From positions 4,216,001 through 4,280,000 of the forward strand of contig NZ_JAJDFX010000002.1 in NCBI RefSeq assembly GCF_024704385.1: a stretch of 64,000 nt of DNA, in the 5' to 3' direction. The DNA comes from Cellulomonas sp. P24 (lineage in GTDB: Bacteria; Actinomycetota; Actinomycetes; Actinomycetales; Cellulomonadaceae). A program made the position numbers and the translations under genes. The notes beneath the pieces are model-generated. The model saw nothing but the letters and a program-made list of their open reading frames with translations, did no database searches and was not told where the DNA came from. Below are positions 55,310 to 64,000 of the stretch, in pieces (position 1 is the stretch's first letter; every line of letters starts with the position of its first letter).

Positions 55310-57066
55310 CGGAGCACTCGGGTGCGTCGGGCACGGTTCGCGTCGGGTCCGTGGTCCGGGTCAACGGTCCCCTCGTCGAGGTGAGGGGGATCACCGGCCT
55401 CTCGATGCTCGAGCTTGTCGCGCTCGGTCCGCAGCGCATCACTGCGGCGACGGTCGCCATCAGCGGCGATCGCGCGACGTTGCAGGCGTACGAGTACACC
55501 GGCGGGCTCCGAGTCGGCGACGACGCCGAGGGCACGGGGCGGCAGCTGTCCGGTCTGTTCGGCCCCGGGCTTCTCGGTCAGGTGTTCGACGGCCTGATGC
55601 GCCCGCTGTCCTCGGCCTCGACGTGGCTGACGCCGGACCGCGCGCCGGCGACCGAGGACGCCGGGACGCTGGAACGCGTCTGGCAGTTCCTCCCGGTGCC
55701 GAGCGTCGGCGCCACCGTGGCCGCCGGCGACGTGCTCGGGACCGTCCCGGCGGCGGGATCGGTCGAGCACCGGATCCTCGTGCCGCCAGGCGTGGGCGGC
55801 CACCTGACGTGGCTCGCTCCTGCAGGTGGGCTGCGCATGCAGGACGTGGTCGCACGTGTCGATGACCACGAGGTGCACCTCGGGGAGCCGTGGCCCGTGC
55901 GGGTTCCTCGACCGTTCCGCGACCGTCCGGCGGGCGCGGTCCCGCTGCACACCGGTCAGCGCGTGCTCGATCTCCTGTACCCGGTGGCCCGCGGGGCCGC
56001 CGCAGCCGTCCCCGGAGGGTTCGGCACCGGCAAGACGGTCCTCCTGCAGCAGATCGCCAAGTGGAGCGACGCCGACGTGATCGTGTACGTGGGGTGCGGC
56101 GAGCGGGGCAACGAGATGGCCGACGTCCTCGATGGTCTCTCGAGCCTGGTCGACGACCGGACCGGCGGTCGGCTCATCGACCGGACGGTGATCATCGCCA
56201 ACACCTCGAACATGCCGATGATGGCGCGCGAGGCGAGCATCTACACCGGCGTGAGCGTCGCGGAGTACTACCGCGACATGGGGTACGACGTCGTCGTCAT
56301 CGCCGACTCCACGTCCCGGTGGGCCGAGGCGCTCCGGGAGTTCGCGAACCGCAACGGCGACCTGCCCGCCGAGGACGGGTACCCCGCGGACCTCGCGTCG
56401 GAGCTGGCGGCCTTCTACGAGCGTGCCGGACGGGTGACCACCCTCGGCGGCGCCGAGGCGTCGGTCACGATCATCGGGGCGGTGTCCCCACCAGGTGGAG
56501 ACCTCACCGAACCGGTGACCACGGACACCCAGCGGTTCATCCGCTCGCTGTGGCTGCTCGACCGGGACCTCGCGTACTCCCGCCACTACCCCGCCGTGAG
56601 CTGGACCGGGTCGTTCGCACGGGACGCCGTCGCGATCGGCACGTGGCACGTGCTGAACGGTGACGCGGGCTGGCCGGCGCGCCGCGCTCGCGCCACCGCT
56701 CTCCTCGCCGAGGCGGACCGCCTCGGTGCGCTGGCCGAGATCGTCGGTCCGACGTCGCTGCCGGGCCACGAGCGCATGGTCCTGCTCGGCGGGCACCTCC
56801 TGCGCGACGGCGTTCTCATGCAGAACGCCCTGAGCGACAACGACGGCTTCTGCAGCGCCGCGAAGGGTGCGGCACTGCTGGACATGGTGCTGGCGGTCGT
56901 CGACGCGTGCGAGCGCCTCGTCGCGGACGGGGTCGCCGCCACGACGATCGAGCAGGCCGACCACGGACTGGTGCTCCGCGCACGTGAGGAGACCGGTCCA
57001 GCCGACACCGAGGGTGTCCGCGAGCGTGCCGCCGAGGCCGTCCGTCTGCTCGAGGAGCTGCGATGA
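55294..57066 (+). CDS. atpA: V/A-type ATPase catalytic subunit A
   Basis: The 590-residue catalytic subunit has the N-terminal beta barrel, the A-type non-homologous insert (about 110-190, which carries VPPGVGGHLTWLAP), the P-loop VPGGFGTGKTVLLQQ near residue 240, and ADSTSRWAEALREFANRNGDLPAEDGYPADL-type sequence with catalytic residues. It lies directly before subunit B, with which it alternates in the hexamer. GTG 55294 is in the end of subunit E. Confidence 0.96.
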   Translation: MGVQVTEHSGASGTVRVGSVVRVNGPLVEVRGITGLSMLELVALGPQRITAATVAISGDRATLQAYEYTGGLRVGDDAEGTGRQLSGLFGPGLLGQVFDGLMRPLSSASTWLTPDRAPATEDAGTLERVWQFLPVPSVGATVAAGDVLGTVPAAGSVEHRILVPPGVGGHLTWLAPAGGLRMQDVVARVDDHEVHLGEPWPVRVPRPFRDRPAGAVPLHTGQRVLDLLYPVARGAAAAVPGGFGTGKTVLLQQIAKWSDADVIVYVGCGERGNEMADVLDGLSSLVDDRTGGRLIDRTVIIANTSNMPMMAREASIYTGVSVAEYYRDMGYDVVVIADSTSRWAEALREFANRNGDLPAEDGYPADLASELAAFYERAGRVTTLGGAEASVTIIGAVSPPGGDLTEPVTTDTQRFIRSLWLLDRDLAYSRHYPAVSWTGSFARDAVAIGTWHVLNGDAGWPARRARATALLAEADRLGALAEIVGPTSLPGHERMVLLGGHLLRDGVLMQNALSDNDGFCSAAKGAALLDMVLAVVDACERLVADGVAATTIEQADHGLVLRAREETGPADTEGVRERAAEAVRLLEELR

Positions 57067-58498
57067 CCGACACCAGACCGGTGCATGCCCCACGCCGCCC
57101 TGATCTCACGCAACGTATCGCCGCGCAGGTGTCCTACGGCGACGTGCGCGAGCTTCGCGGCCCTCTGCTCGTTCTCGGCGACGTCGAAGGGGTCGGATGG
57201 GACGAGTTCGCGACCGTCCAGACCCCCGGCGGCGAGCGGCACGGGCTCGTGCTCGAGGTGGACCGCGACCTCGTCACGGTGCAGGTCCTCGAGAGCACCG
57301 ACGGACTGACCCCCAGCGGCGTGCGGGTGCGCTTCGCCGGGCGACCGCTGCACCTCGCGGTCGGTTCCGGGTGGCTCGGCCGGGTCTGCAACGGTCGCGG
57401 AGAGCCCCTCGACGGCGGGCCACCGGTCACCGGGGAGATCGCGATGCCGGTCAGCGGGTGGCCGCTGAACCCGGTGCACCGCGAGCCCCCGCAGGAGCCC
57501 GTGCTGACGGGCGTCTCCGTGATCGACGCGCTCACGACCCTCGTGCGTGGCCAGAAGCTCCCGATCTTCTCCGTCCCGGGAATGCCCCACCTGACCCTGG
57601 CGACGCAGATCGCCGCCCAGGCCACCTCTCGCGGAGCCGGATTCCGGGTGGTCTTCGCCGCGATGGGCATGACCCACGCCGACATCGCCTACGTGCGGGA
57701 CCGGCTCGAGGTCCGGTCCGCCGCCGGCGAGCTCGTCCTGCTGCTCAACGCCGCCGACGACCCGGTGATCGAGCGCATCCTCACCCCCGGATCGCCCTGA
57801 CGATCGCCGAGCACCTCGCCTACGTCGAGGGCAACGACGTGCTCGTGATCATGTCCGACATGACGTCGTACGCCGAGGCCGTGCGCGAGGTCTCCGCGGC
57901 GCGCCGCGAGATCCCCGCACGCCGCGGCTATCCCGGCTACCTGTACAGCGACCTCGCGAGCCTCTACGAACGGTGCGGACGGATCCGTGGCCGATCCGGC
58001 TCCGTGACGATCGTGCCGGTCCTCACCATGCCGGCGGGCGACATCACGCACCCGGTGCCCGACCTCACCGGCTACATCACCGAGGGCCAGATCGTGCTGT
58101 CGCCCGAGATCGACGCGCGTGGGGTCTACCCGCCGGTCGACGTGCTGTCGTCCCTGTCGCGGCTCATGCGCAGCGGTGCCGGGCACGACCGCACCCGGGA
58201 GGACCATCTCGACGTCGCGGCCCAGGTCATGGCGGCGATCGCGCGTGCCCGCCAGGCCGCCGAGCTGGCCGAGCTGGTGGGCTCGGCGGCCCTGAGCGAG
58301 ACGGACCGGAGCTACCTCGCCTACCGGACCGTGGTCGAGCAGCGGCTGTTCGACCAGGGCGCCGACGAGCTGCGGTCGCTCGAGGACACTCTCGGTCGGG
58401 CGTGGGCGGCGCTCGCCGAGCTGCCCGCGCGCGAGCTCACGATGCTGCCCACGGCGTTCCTCGACCGCTACCTCCCGTCACGGACGGAGGAGTCATGA
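57063..58498 (+). pseudogene. atpB: V/A-type ATPase subunit B with a one-base frameshift
   Basis: The first frame covers ISYGDVRELRGPL-like QVSYGDVRELRGPL to DPVIERILTP; the second continues RIALTIAEHLAYVEGNDVLVIMSDMT and ends in DRYLPSRTEES. The break is in a run of five C at 57784-57788; with six C, it reads ILTPRIALTIAEH and the protein has 478 residues, normal for this non-catalytic subunit. B has PIFSVPGMPHLTLATQIA in place of a P-loop, as expected. The ATG overlaps subunit A by four bases, and the stop overlaps subunit D. Confidence 0.9.
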
Positions 58499-59132
58499 CC
58501 GACGTCGGCCGTGCCGGGCGGATGCGGGTCGAGCGGCGACTCGTGACGGCCCGTCACGGCGCCGATCTCCTGGATCGCAAGCGCCAGATCATGACCGACG
58601 AGCTCGAGCACCTCCAGCTCGACGCCGCACGCGCGCTGGAGGAGTGGGAGACCTCGGCCCGCGACGCCGCACGGTGGTCGCAACGGGTCGCGTCGCTCGA
58701 CGGCCACCGCGGGATCCGGGGGGCTGCGCCCACGGAGCCCGCCGAGCTGGAGATCACGTGGGGTGCCGCGATGGGCGTGGAGTTCCCGGAGGACGCGAGG
58801 TGCACGATCCCACCCGTCGGTGTGCGCGGGGGAGCTCCGCTCTCGTGTACGCGGTCGCGGCTCACGAGGCAGCGCTGGCGGCCGGCGCGCGGTGTGCCGC
58901 GGCCGAGCGCGCCGTGCACCTGGTGCAGGCCGAGCTCGTCGCGACCCGCACCCGGCAGCGCGCGGTCGAGCACCGCTGGATCCCCCGGCTGGAGCGTGAG
59001 CTGGCCACCATCCGGCGGCGGCTCGACGAGCAGGAGCTCGAGGAGGCGTTGCGGCTCCGCTGGGCAGCGGACTCGCGTCCCGATGTCCGCGGCGACGGCA
59101 CGTCCACGACGGGTCAGGAGGGGTTGCGATGA
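58495..59132 (+). pseudogene. atpD: V/A-type ATPase subunit D with a one-base frameshift
   Basis: The first frame (TDVGRAGRMRVERRLVTARHGADLLDRKRQIM) is the N-terminal shaft helix; the second (ALVYAVAAHEAALAAGARCA to LRLRWAADSR) the C-terminal helix. They meet at a run of five G at 58828-58832; with six G it reads VRGGSSALVYAVAAHE, and the protein has 212 residues. D forms the central shaft with F. ATG 58495 overlaps the B stop by four bases, and the stop overlaps the next gene. Confidence 0.88.
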
Positions 59133-59587
59133 CAGACCAGATCCTGGTGGCGGTGAGCGACTCCCCGGCCGCGTTCGACGCGGCGGAGGCGGCGGTGGAG
59201 CTGGCCGCGCGTCTCGGCGCGCCGGTGCATGCCCTGACCGTTCTCGGCACCGGGGAGATCGACGGTCACCTCGACGGGGCCGAGCACCTGAATCTCGTGC
59301 GTGAGCAGGCCGCGACCGCCGCCCTGCGTCATGTCTCCGCGCTGTGCGCAGCAGCCGGCGTGCCGTGCCTCGAGGCCAGACGCCGCGGCAACGTCGCGGC
59401 ACAGATCCTCGACCACGCGCGCGAGGTCGGCGCGAGCATGATCGTCATGGCGTGCGTCGACCGGCCCGGCCACACGTTGCCGTACGTCGGTAGCCAGACG
59501 CTGCGGGTCCTCGAGTTCGCGACGGTGCCGGTGCTCGTCGTGCCGGTGCGTCGCGGCGTTCCGCAGCATCCGCATGCCGTCCCCTGA
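59129..59587 (+). CDS. Universal stress protein family
   Basis: The 152-residue protein has a UspA-type fold: ILVAVSDSPAAFDAAEAAVELAARLGAPVHAL at the start, and GNVAAQILDHAREVGASMIVMAC. The C-terminal ATP-binding G-x2-G-x9-G-S motif is altered (VGSQTLRVLEFATVPVLVVP). The ATG overlaps the subunit D stop (ATGA), so it is the last gene of the ATPase operon, and it may tie the pump to stress signals. Confidence 0.88.
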   Translation: MTDQILVAVSDSPAAFDAAEAAVELAARLGAPVHALTVLGTGEIDGHLDGAEHLNLVREQAATAALRHVSALCAAAGVPCLEARRRGNVAAQILDHAREVGASMIVMACVDRPGHTLPYVGSQTLRVLEFATVPVLVVPVRRGVPQHPHAVP

Positions 59588-59671
59588 ACCTGGGCGGCCG
59601 GGCCGTCGCGCGAGCAGGTGATGCCGGCGCGCTGCTCGGTCCTGGTCTGCGGTGGCCGTCGCACGTGCGCG

Positions 59672-61063
59672 TCAGTTCTGGCGCGCCGGTGCCGCGGCCG
59701 TCCGACGCGCCTCAGCGAAACGCCGCAGCGCTTCCCTCCGTTCTGCCGCGTGGTCGACGACCCGGTCCGGGTAGCCGTGCGCCAGCCCGTCGGGGACGTC
59801 CCACGGGCGGTGAACAGCGGGGCCGTCGACGTGGGCGAGCTCGGGCACGTACCGGCGCACGTAGTCGCCGCGCGGGTCGAACCGCTCACCCTGGAGCACC
59901 GGGTTGAACACGCGGACGTACGGTGCCGCGTCCGTCCCGGTCCCGGCGACCCACTGCCACCCGTGCGAGTTGGACGCGATGTCCCCGTCACGCAGGTGGG
60001 CCATGAAGTGCTGGGCGCCGTGCGGCCACCAGACGTGCAGGTCCTTGACGAGGAAGCTCGCCGTGACCATCCGCGCCCGGTTGTGCATCCAGCCCTCGCG
60101 CGCGAGCTGACGCATTCCGGCGTCGACGAACGGGTACCCGGTCCGCCCCTCGCGCCACGCGGCCACGTGCGGACCCTCCGGGGCGTCGTAGACCATCCCG
60201 GCCAGGTCGGTCCGGAGATCGCTCCAGGCGGAGCCGGGGTCGTGCCAGAGCACGTCGGCATAGAACTCGCGCCAGCACAGCTCGTTCATGAAGGCCTCGA
60301 CACCGGTGTCGCGCGACATCGCCCCGTCGAGGTCCGCTAGATCGGCCAGCAGAGTGCGCGGGTGGATCGTGCCGAAGTGGAGCTGGACCGACATCCCGGA
60401 CGTGCCGTCGACGTCGGCGCGGTCCCGCTCCTCACCGTAGCTCGCGACGCCTGCGGTGAGGAACTCCGCCCAGCGTGCGTGCGCCTGTCGCTCGCCGACA
60501 GCGCGGTCCGCGGATTGTCCGTCGACGTCCTCGGCGGTGGGGAGAGGATCGGACTCGGGGCCGCGGCTCCAGCGGAGCCCCGACGGTACCTCGGCGGGGC
60601 GCGGCCACCCGTGCGTGCGCCAGGCACGTGCGAACGGTGTGAAGACGCGGTAGGGGCTGCCGTCGCCCTTGAGCACCCGCCCTGGGGTGACCGCGTACGG
60701 GCTCCCGGTCGCCACCAACGGCACCGCCGCAGGGAGCGCGGCACGTACCTGGTCGTCGCGTCGACGCCCGTACGGAGTCGTCTCTCTGCTCACGTGCACG
60801 GACGTCGCCCCGACCTCCCGCACGAGCCTGGGCAGGACATCCGCGGGGTGACCGTGCCGAATGACCAGGGCACCGTCGTACGTCTCGTTCAGGCTCTCGA
60901 GAGCCTCCACGAGTGCGCGCGTCCGGCCCGTCGGGTGCCACAGCTGCGGGTCCACCACGAACACCGGGAGCACACCCCCGGTACCCGCCGAGCCATGCGC
61001 CGAGACGAGCGCCGGGTGGTCCTGGAGGCGGAGGTCCCGCCGGAGCCACAGGACGCTCGTCAT
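59672..61063 (-). CDS. phr: Deoxyribodipyrimidine photolyase
   Basis: The 463-residue protein repairs pyrimidine dimers with blue light. It has the DNA photolyase N-terminal domain (SVLWLRRDLRLQDHPAL) and the FAD domain with ELCWREFYADVLWHDP, GYPFVDAGMRQLAREGWMHN, then RMVTASFLVKDLHVWWPHG and DGDIASNSHGWQWVAGTGTDAAPY. TAGGCT (61075-61070) is six bases before the ATG, so it is leaderless. Confidence 0.95.
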   Translation of the reverse strand: MTSVLWLRRDLRLQDHPALVSAHGSAGTGGVLPVFVVDPQLWHPTGRTRALVEALESLNETYDGALVIRHGHPADVLPRLVREVGATSVHVSRETTPYGRRRDDQVRAALPAAVPLVATGSPYAVTPGRVLKGDGSPYRVFTPFARAWRTHGWPRPAEVPSGLRWSRGPESDPLPTAEDVDGQSADRAVGERQAHARWAEFLTAGVASYGEERDRADVDGTSGMSVQLHFGTIHPRTLLADLADLDGAMSRDTGVEAFMNELCWREFYADVLWHDPGSAWSDLRTDLAGMVYDAPEGPHVAAWREGRTGYPFVDAGMRQLAREGWMHNRARMVTASFLVKDLHVWWPHGAQHFMAHLRDGDIASNSHGWQWVAGTGTDAAPYVRVFNPVLQGERFDPRGDYVRRYVPELAHVDGPAVHRPWDVPDGLAHGYPDRVVDHAAERREALRRFAEARRTAAAPARQN

Positions 61064-61309
61064 GTGCCGAGCCTAGATCCTCGAGGAGACGTCCCTCAGG
61101 TGCAGGAGTCGCCCCCGGTCCTCATGCGGGCGCAGCAGCCCGCCCCGGCCCAGAGTTCGGTCGGCAACCGTCCAGGATCCTCGCAGCCACGCGCGGCACC
61201 GTGTGCCTCCACACCTCGTCCACCGCGAGGACAGGACGGAAGGACGAGGCGTTGGCAGGCACCGCGGAGAACCGGGTCGGAGGCGTCCGTTCCCCGCGGG
61301 CGTCGGCGC

Positions 61310-62434
61310 GTGACGCGTCGGCGGATCTGGGTGCGCCGCACCGGCGTCGTCATGGTGCTCCCCCTGGCGTGGCTCTCCTGGTCCGTCGGGGGTGTCCTCA
61401 TGGCGCCCGGGACCGACACGGTCACCGCGCGCCTCGCCGAGTGGGCCCGTTTCCACGGGATGGGCGGCGTCGTGAGCGAGCTCGAGCGCGTCCAGTACCA
61501 GCTCGACCCACCGAAGATCGGCGGTGCGCTCACGGCTGCCATCCCGACGGCCACCGCCTCCCCCACCGCGGATCCGACAGCAGGCGACCTGCCGTCGACG
61601 GCTGCGACGCCCGGACCTCTGCAGCCGATCCCCACACAGGCGACGCCCGCGCTCCCCGGAGAGGGGCAGTGGCGGCCGTTGGTGGCCGTCGGCGGCAGAC
61701 CCGCGATCCGGGCGGCGTTCCTGCGGCCTGACGCTCTGCACACGAGCTATCTCACCGGCGTCGCCCTGATCGATCAGTCCCTCGTCAGGCTCGAGCTGCA
61801 CCCCGGCTACCAGGTGCCGGGTGGCTCGGGATGGTCGCAGCCGTCGGAGGTCCCCGCGTCGGAGCGCGATGCCCTGCTCGCGACGTTCAACGCGGGATTC
61901 CGGATGGGCGACTCACGAGGCGGCTTCTGGGAGGGCGGGAAGACCGCCGTCCCGCTGCGGACCGGCGCCGCCTCGATGGTGGTCTACAAGGACGGCCACG
62001 TCGACGTCATGGCCTGGCCCGGTGGGACACCGGGGTCCGACGTCGCCGCCGTCCGGCAGAACCTCGACCTCCTGGTGGACGGTGGCGCGCTCGCCGCAGA
62101 CATCGACAGCACGACGACGCGCACCTGGGGCAAGACCGTCGGCAACGCGACCTACGTCTGGCGGACCGCCCTCGGCATCCGCGCGGACGGGTCGCTGGTG
62201 TTCGTCGTCGGTGACGCCCTCTCGGTCCGCACCCTGGCGACGATCGCCCGGGATGCCGGTGCCGTGCGCGCCATGGAGATGGACATCAACAAGGCCTGGA
62301 CCAACTTCATCACCTACACCCACCCCGGTCCGGGGATCGCAGTACCGCACATGCTGACAGCGGACGAGCAGCCGAACCCGCGCCGCTACCTTCAGCCGTC
62401 GACCCGCGACTTCGTCGCGGTCCTCTCACGATGA
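61310..62434 (+). CDS. Secreted phosphodiester glycosidase (NAGPA-like) protein
   Basis: The ~374-residue protein has a basic start (RRRIWVRRTG), one membrane helix (about 14-33), a Pro/Thr/Ala-rich linker and a NAGPA-like domain (about 180-370) with LLATFNAGFRMGDSRGGFWEGG, VVYKDGHVDVMAWP and AMEMDINKAWTNFITY. In animals this domain cleaves phosphodiester-linked GlcNAc; here it may act on wall polymers. GTG 61310 is a best guess; the frame is open upstream but lacks start signals. Confidence 0.83.
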   Translation: MTRRRIWVRRTGVVMVLPLAWLSWSVGGVLMAPGTDTVTARLAEWARFHGMGGVVSELERVQYQLDPPKIGGALTAAIPTATASPTADPTAGDLPSTAATPGPLQPIPTQATPALPGEGQWRPLVAVGGRPAIRAAFLRPDALHTSYLTGVALIDQSLVRLELHPGYQVPGGSGWSQPSEVPASERDALLATFNAGFRMGDSRGGFWEGGKTAVPLRTGAASMVVYKDGHVDVMAWPGGTPGSDVAAVRQNLDLLVDGGALAADIDSTTTRTWGKTVGNATYVWRTALGIRADGSLVFVVGDALSVRTLATIARDAGAVRAMEMDINKAWTNFITYTHPGPGIAVPHMLTADEQPNPRRYLQPSTRDFVAVLSR

Positions 62435-62946
62435 GCCTCCTTCACGACCTCGAGGTCGCCGCCGTGGTCCGCGTGCAGCGCCACGTGCCGGCCGGTGCCG
62501 CCCGGCGTGGATCGCACGTCCTCGGTCGCATCGGTGAGCACGCGATCGGATGGATCGCCCTCGGCCTGCTGGGGGCGACGGCCGACCCACCGCGCCGCCG
62601 GGAGTGGCTCGAGGCCACCGCGACCGTCGTCGGCGCGCACGCGGTCAGCGTCGTCCTCAAGCGGGTCGTGAGGCGCCGCCGTCCACGTGCCCCGGAGATC
62701 CGTGTCCTCGACACCGCGCCGAGCGCCTGGAGCTTCCCGTCCTCGCACGCGGCGTCGACCGCGGCGGCGGCCGTCGTGTACTCCCGGCTGCTCGGGCACC
62801 GGTGGTTGTGGGCGCTCGTCCCGGCCATGATGGCCAGCCGCGTCGTCCTCGGGGTCCACTACCCCAGCGACGTCGCCGCCGGGAGCGCAGTGGGGGTGGC
62901 GATGGGGCGTTGGCTCGGGCCCCGACCCGTCGGCGCCCGCACGTGA
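62431..62946 (+). CDS. PAP2-family phosphatase
   Basis: The 171-residue membrane protein has the three PAP2 motifs: [17 protein letters not shown] and SRVVLGVHYPSD, which hold the catalytic His residues. It lies before a UbiA-type gene, as Rv3807c does before the decaprenyl-phosphate phosphoribosyltransferase gene of mycobacteria. So it is likely to dephosphorylate the phosphoribosyl lipid. ATG overlaps the previous stop by four bases. Confidence 0.9.
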   Translation: MSLLHDLEVAAVVRVQRHVPAGAARRGSHVLGRIGEHAIGWIALGLLGATADPPRRREWLEATATVVGAHAVSVVLKRVVRRRRPRAPEIRVLDTAPSAWSFPSSHAASTAAAAVVYSRLLGHRWLWALVPAMMASRVVLGVHYPSDVAAGSAVGVAMGRWLGPRPVGART

Positions 62947-63809
62947 GACGTGCGCGCGTCCTGGTCCAGGCGTGTCGACCCCGGCAGTGGACCAAGAACG
63001 TCCTGGTGCTGACTGCGCCGGTCGTGGGCGGGGTCGCCTTCGACCCGCACGCGCTCGCCGCGATGGCCGTCGCCGTGCTCGCGTTCACGCTGGCCGCATC
63101 GGGGGTCTACCTGGTCAACGACGCCATCGACGTCGCCGTCGACCGGCTTCACCCGACCAAGCGTCGGCGACCGGTGGCCGCCGGCGCGCTGTCGGTGCGC
63201 GCCGCGTGGACCGCAGCTGCCGTTCTGCTGCCGGCGGCGCTGGTCGTGTCCGCCGCGCTGAGCTGGCAGCTGCTGGTCGTCGTCGCGGTGTATGAGGCGC
63301 TGCAGCTTGGTTACTGCCTGGGCATGAAGAATGAGCCGGTCATCGAGCTGGTGAGCGTCGCGTCCGGCTTCCTGCTGCGAGCGATCGCGGGAGGCGTCGC
63401 GACCCACGTCCCGCTCTCGCAGTGGTTCCTGATCGCGGCCGGGTTCGGATCTCTCTTCATGGCCGGCGGCAAGCGGTACGCGGAGATGCGGTCGCGGGAG
63501 GCCACCGGGGCCGAGAGCCGTCCGGTGCTCGCGCGCTACACCGCCTCCTACCTGCGGTTCGTGTGGACCCTGTCCGCCGGCGTCCTCGTGACCACCTACG
63601 CCCTCTGGGCCTTCTCGATCCGCCAGGTGACCGCGAACGAATGGAGCGTCATCTCGATCGTCCCCTTCGTGATGGCGCTGCTGAGGTATGCCGTGGACGT
63701 CGACAACGGCGCGGCCGGTGAGCCGGAAGAGGTCGTGCTCCACGACCGGGTGCTGCTCCTGCTGGGCGTCGCCTGGGCAGCGTGCCTGTCCGGGTCGGTG
63801 TATCTGTAG
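62943..63809 (+). CDS. ubiA: Decaprenyl-phosphate phosphoribosyltransferase-like UbiA protein
   Basis: The 288-residue membrane protein has about nine helices, CRPRQWTKNVLVLTAPV at the start, the NDAIDVAVDRLHPTKRRRP aspartate-rich motif near residue 59, and YCLGMKNEPVIELVSVASG with FLLRAIAGG near 120, both typical of mycobacterial UbiA (Rv3806c). It transfers phosphoribose from PRPP onto decaprenyl phosphate. GTG overlaps the PAP2 stop (GTGA). Confidence 0.92.
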   Translation: MRRARVLVQACRPRQWTKNVLVLTAPVVGGVAFDPHALAAMAVAVLAFTLAASGVYLVNDAIDVAVDRLHPTKRRRPVAAGALSVRAAWTAAAVLLPAALVVSAALSWQLLVVVAVYEALQLGYCLGMKNEPVIELVSVASGFLLRAIAGGVATHVPLSQWFLIAAGFGSLFMAGGKRYAEMRSREATGAESRPVLARYTASYLRFVWTLSAGVLVTTYALWAFSIRQVTANEWSVISIVPFVMALLRYAVDVDNGAAGEPEEVVLHDRVLLLLGVAWAACLSGSVYL

Positions 63810-63827
63810 CGACGTCGATCGCAACGG

Positions 63828-64000
63828 CTAGACGGGGAGGCGGCGGAGTACCGTTCGCGGCAGGTGCCGGAGGCCGGCCATGACCCACCGCATCGTCGCG
63901 GGCGCCCATACCCGGTCACGGCCCGCGCGCAACGCCTCGACCACGGCGTCCGCGACCTGGTCGGCGGTCTGCGACAACGGCGCAGCGCGAAGCCCTTCGG
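63828..64000 (-). CDS. dprE2: DprE2-like short-chain reductase, C-terminal end
   Basis: The frame is open to the edge of the window and ends at TAG (63830-63828). The 57 visible residues (LRAAPLSQTADQVADAVVEA, then RDRVWAPATMRWVMAGLRH and LPRTVLRRLPV) match the end of decaprenylphosphoryl-2-keto-ribose reductase DprE2, which with DprE1 makes decaprenyl-phospho-arabinose. The UbiA and PAP2 genes nearby support this. The rest of the protein is outside, so another short-chain reductase is possible. Confidence 0.7.
   Translation of the reverse strand, partial: EGLRAAPLSQTADQVADAVVEALRAGRDRVWAPATMRWVMAGLRHLPRTVLRRLPV

Overview
The window is chromosomal DNA of a high-GC actinobacterium, most likely a Micrococcales of the Cellulomonas type. 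This is inferred from actinobacterial signature genes (rbpA, pafB/pafC, garA/ftsR, helY, the DUF881-sbp-DUF881 group, dprE2/ubiA), very GC-rich coding DNA and many starts that sit 5-8 bases after a TANNNT -10 box, i.e. leaderless mRNAs. Almost everything looks like core genome; no phage, insertion sequence, CRISPR or rRNA/tRNA gene was seen.

Layout. 1-6.1 kb: end of rpe, an FMN riboswitch, the riboflavin genes ribD-ribE-ribBA-ribH, then hisE-hisG and a PH-domain protein. 6.1-15 kb: DUF3866 protein, divergent pafB-pafC, a small membrane protein, tatA-tatC, a diacylglycerol-kinase-like protein and the HelY-type helicase. 15-21 kb: amidohydrolase, lnt, a 24-bp perfect bidirectional terminator, rbpA behind a sigma-R-type promoter, an aldo/keto reductase and a gene-poor stretch. 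21-32 kb: MBL-fold hydrolase, pyruvate carboxylase, parA, then a reverse-strand block with two MerR-type regulators (one FtsR-like), a bifunctional nuclease, the FHA protein GarA, two DUF881 proteins flanking Sbp, and a CDP-alcohol phosphatidyltransferase. 32-38 kb: CoA-binding protein, the DEAD-box helicase deaD behind a leader with a short ORF, threonine aldolase, zur, HU, and a reverse-strand cluster of zinc-free ribosomal protein paralogues (L32, L36, L31B, S14, L33, L28). 38-51 kb: mostly envelope-related genes (APP1 phosphatase, HIT protein, M15 peptidase, VIT-type transporter, secreted PIG-L deacetylase, a large multi-TM protein with a kinase-like middle domain, a polyprenol-sugar mannosyltransferase-like protein, GT51 transglycosylase), then a divergent LysR/YeiH pair. 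51-59.6 kb: a complete V/A-type ATPase operon ending in a universal stress protein. 59.6-64 kb: photolyase, a secreted phosphodiester glycosidase-like protein, PAP2 phosphatase, UbiA-type prenyltransferase and the end of dprE2, which together suggest decaprenyl-phospho-pentose synthesis.

A notable technical point: eight otherwise normal genes (ribD, pafB, the bifunctional nuclease, one DUF881 gene, the VIT transporter, the multi-TM protein, and ATPase subunits B and D) each carry a single-base gain or loss exactly in a run of 4-7 G or C. Restoring one base gives a full-length family protein in every case. This points to homopolymer errors in the assembly, not to real gene decay.
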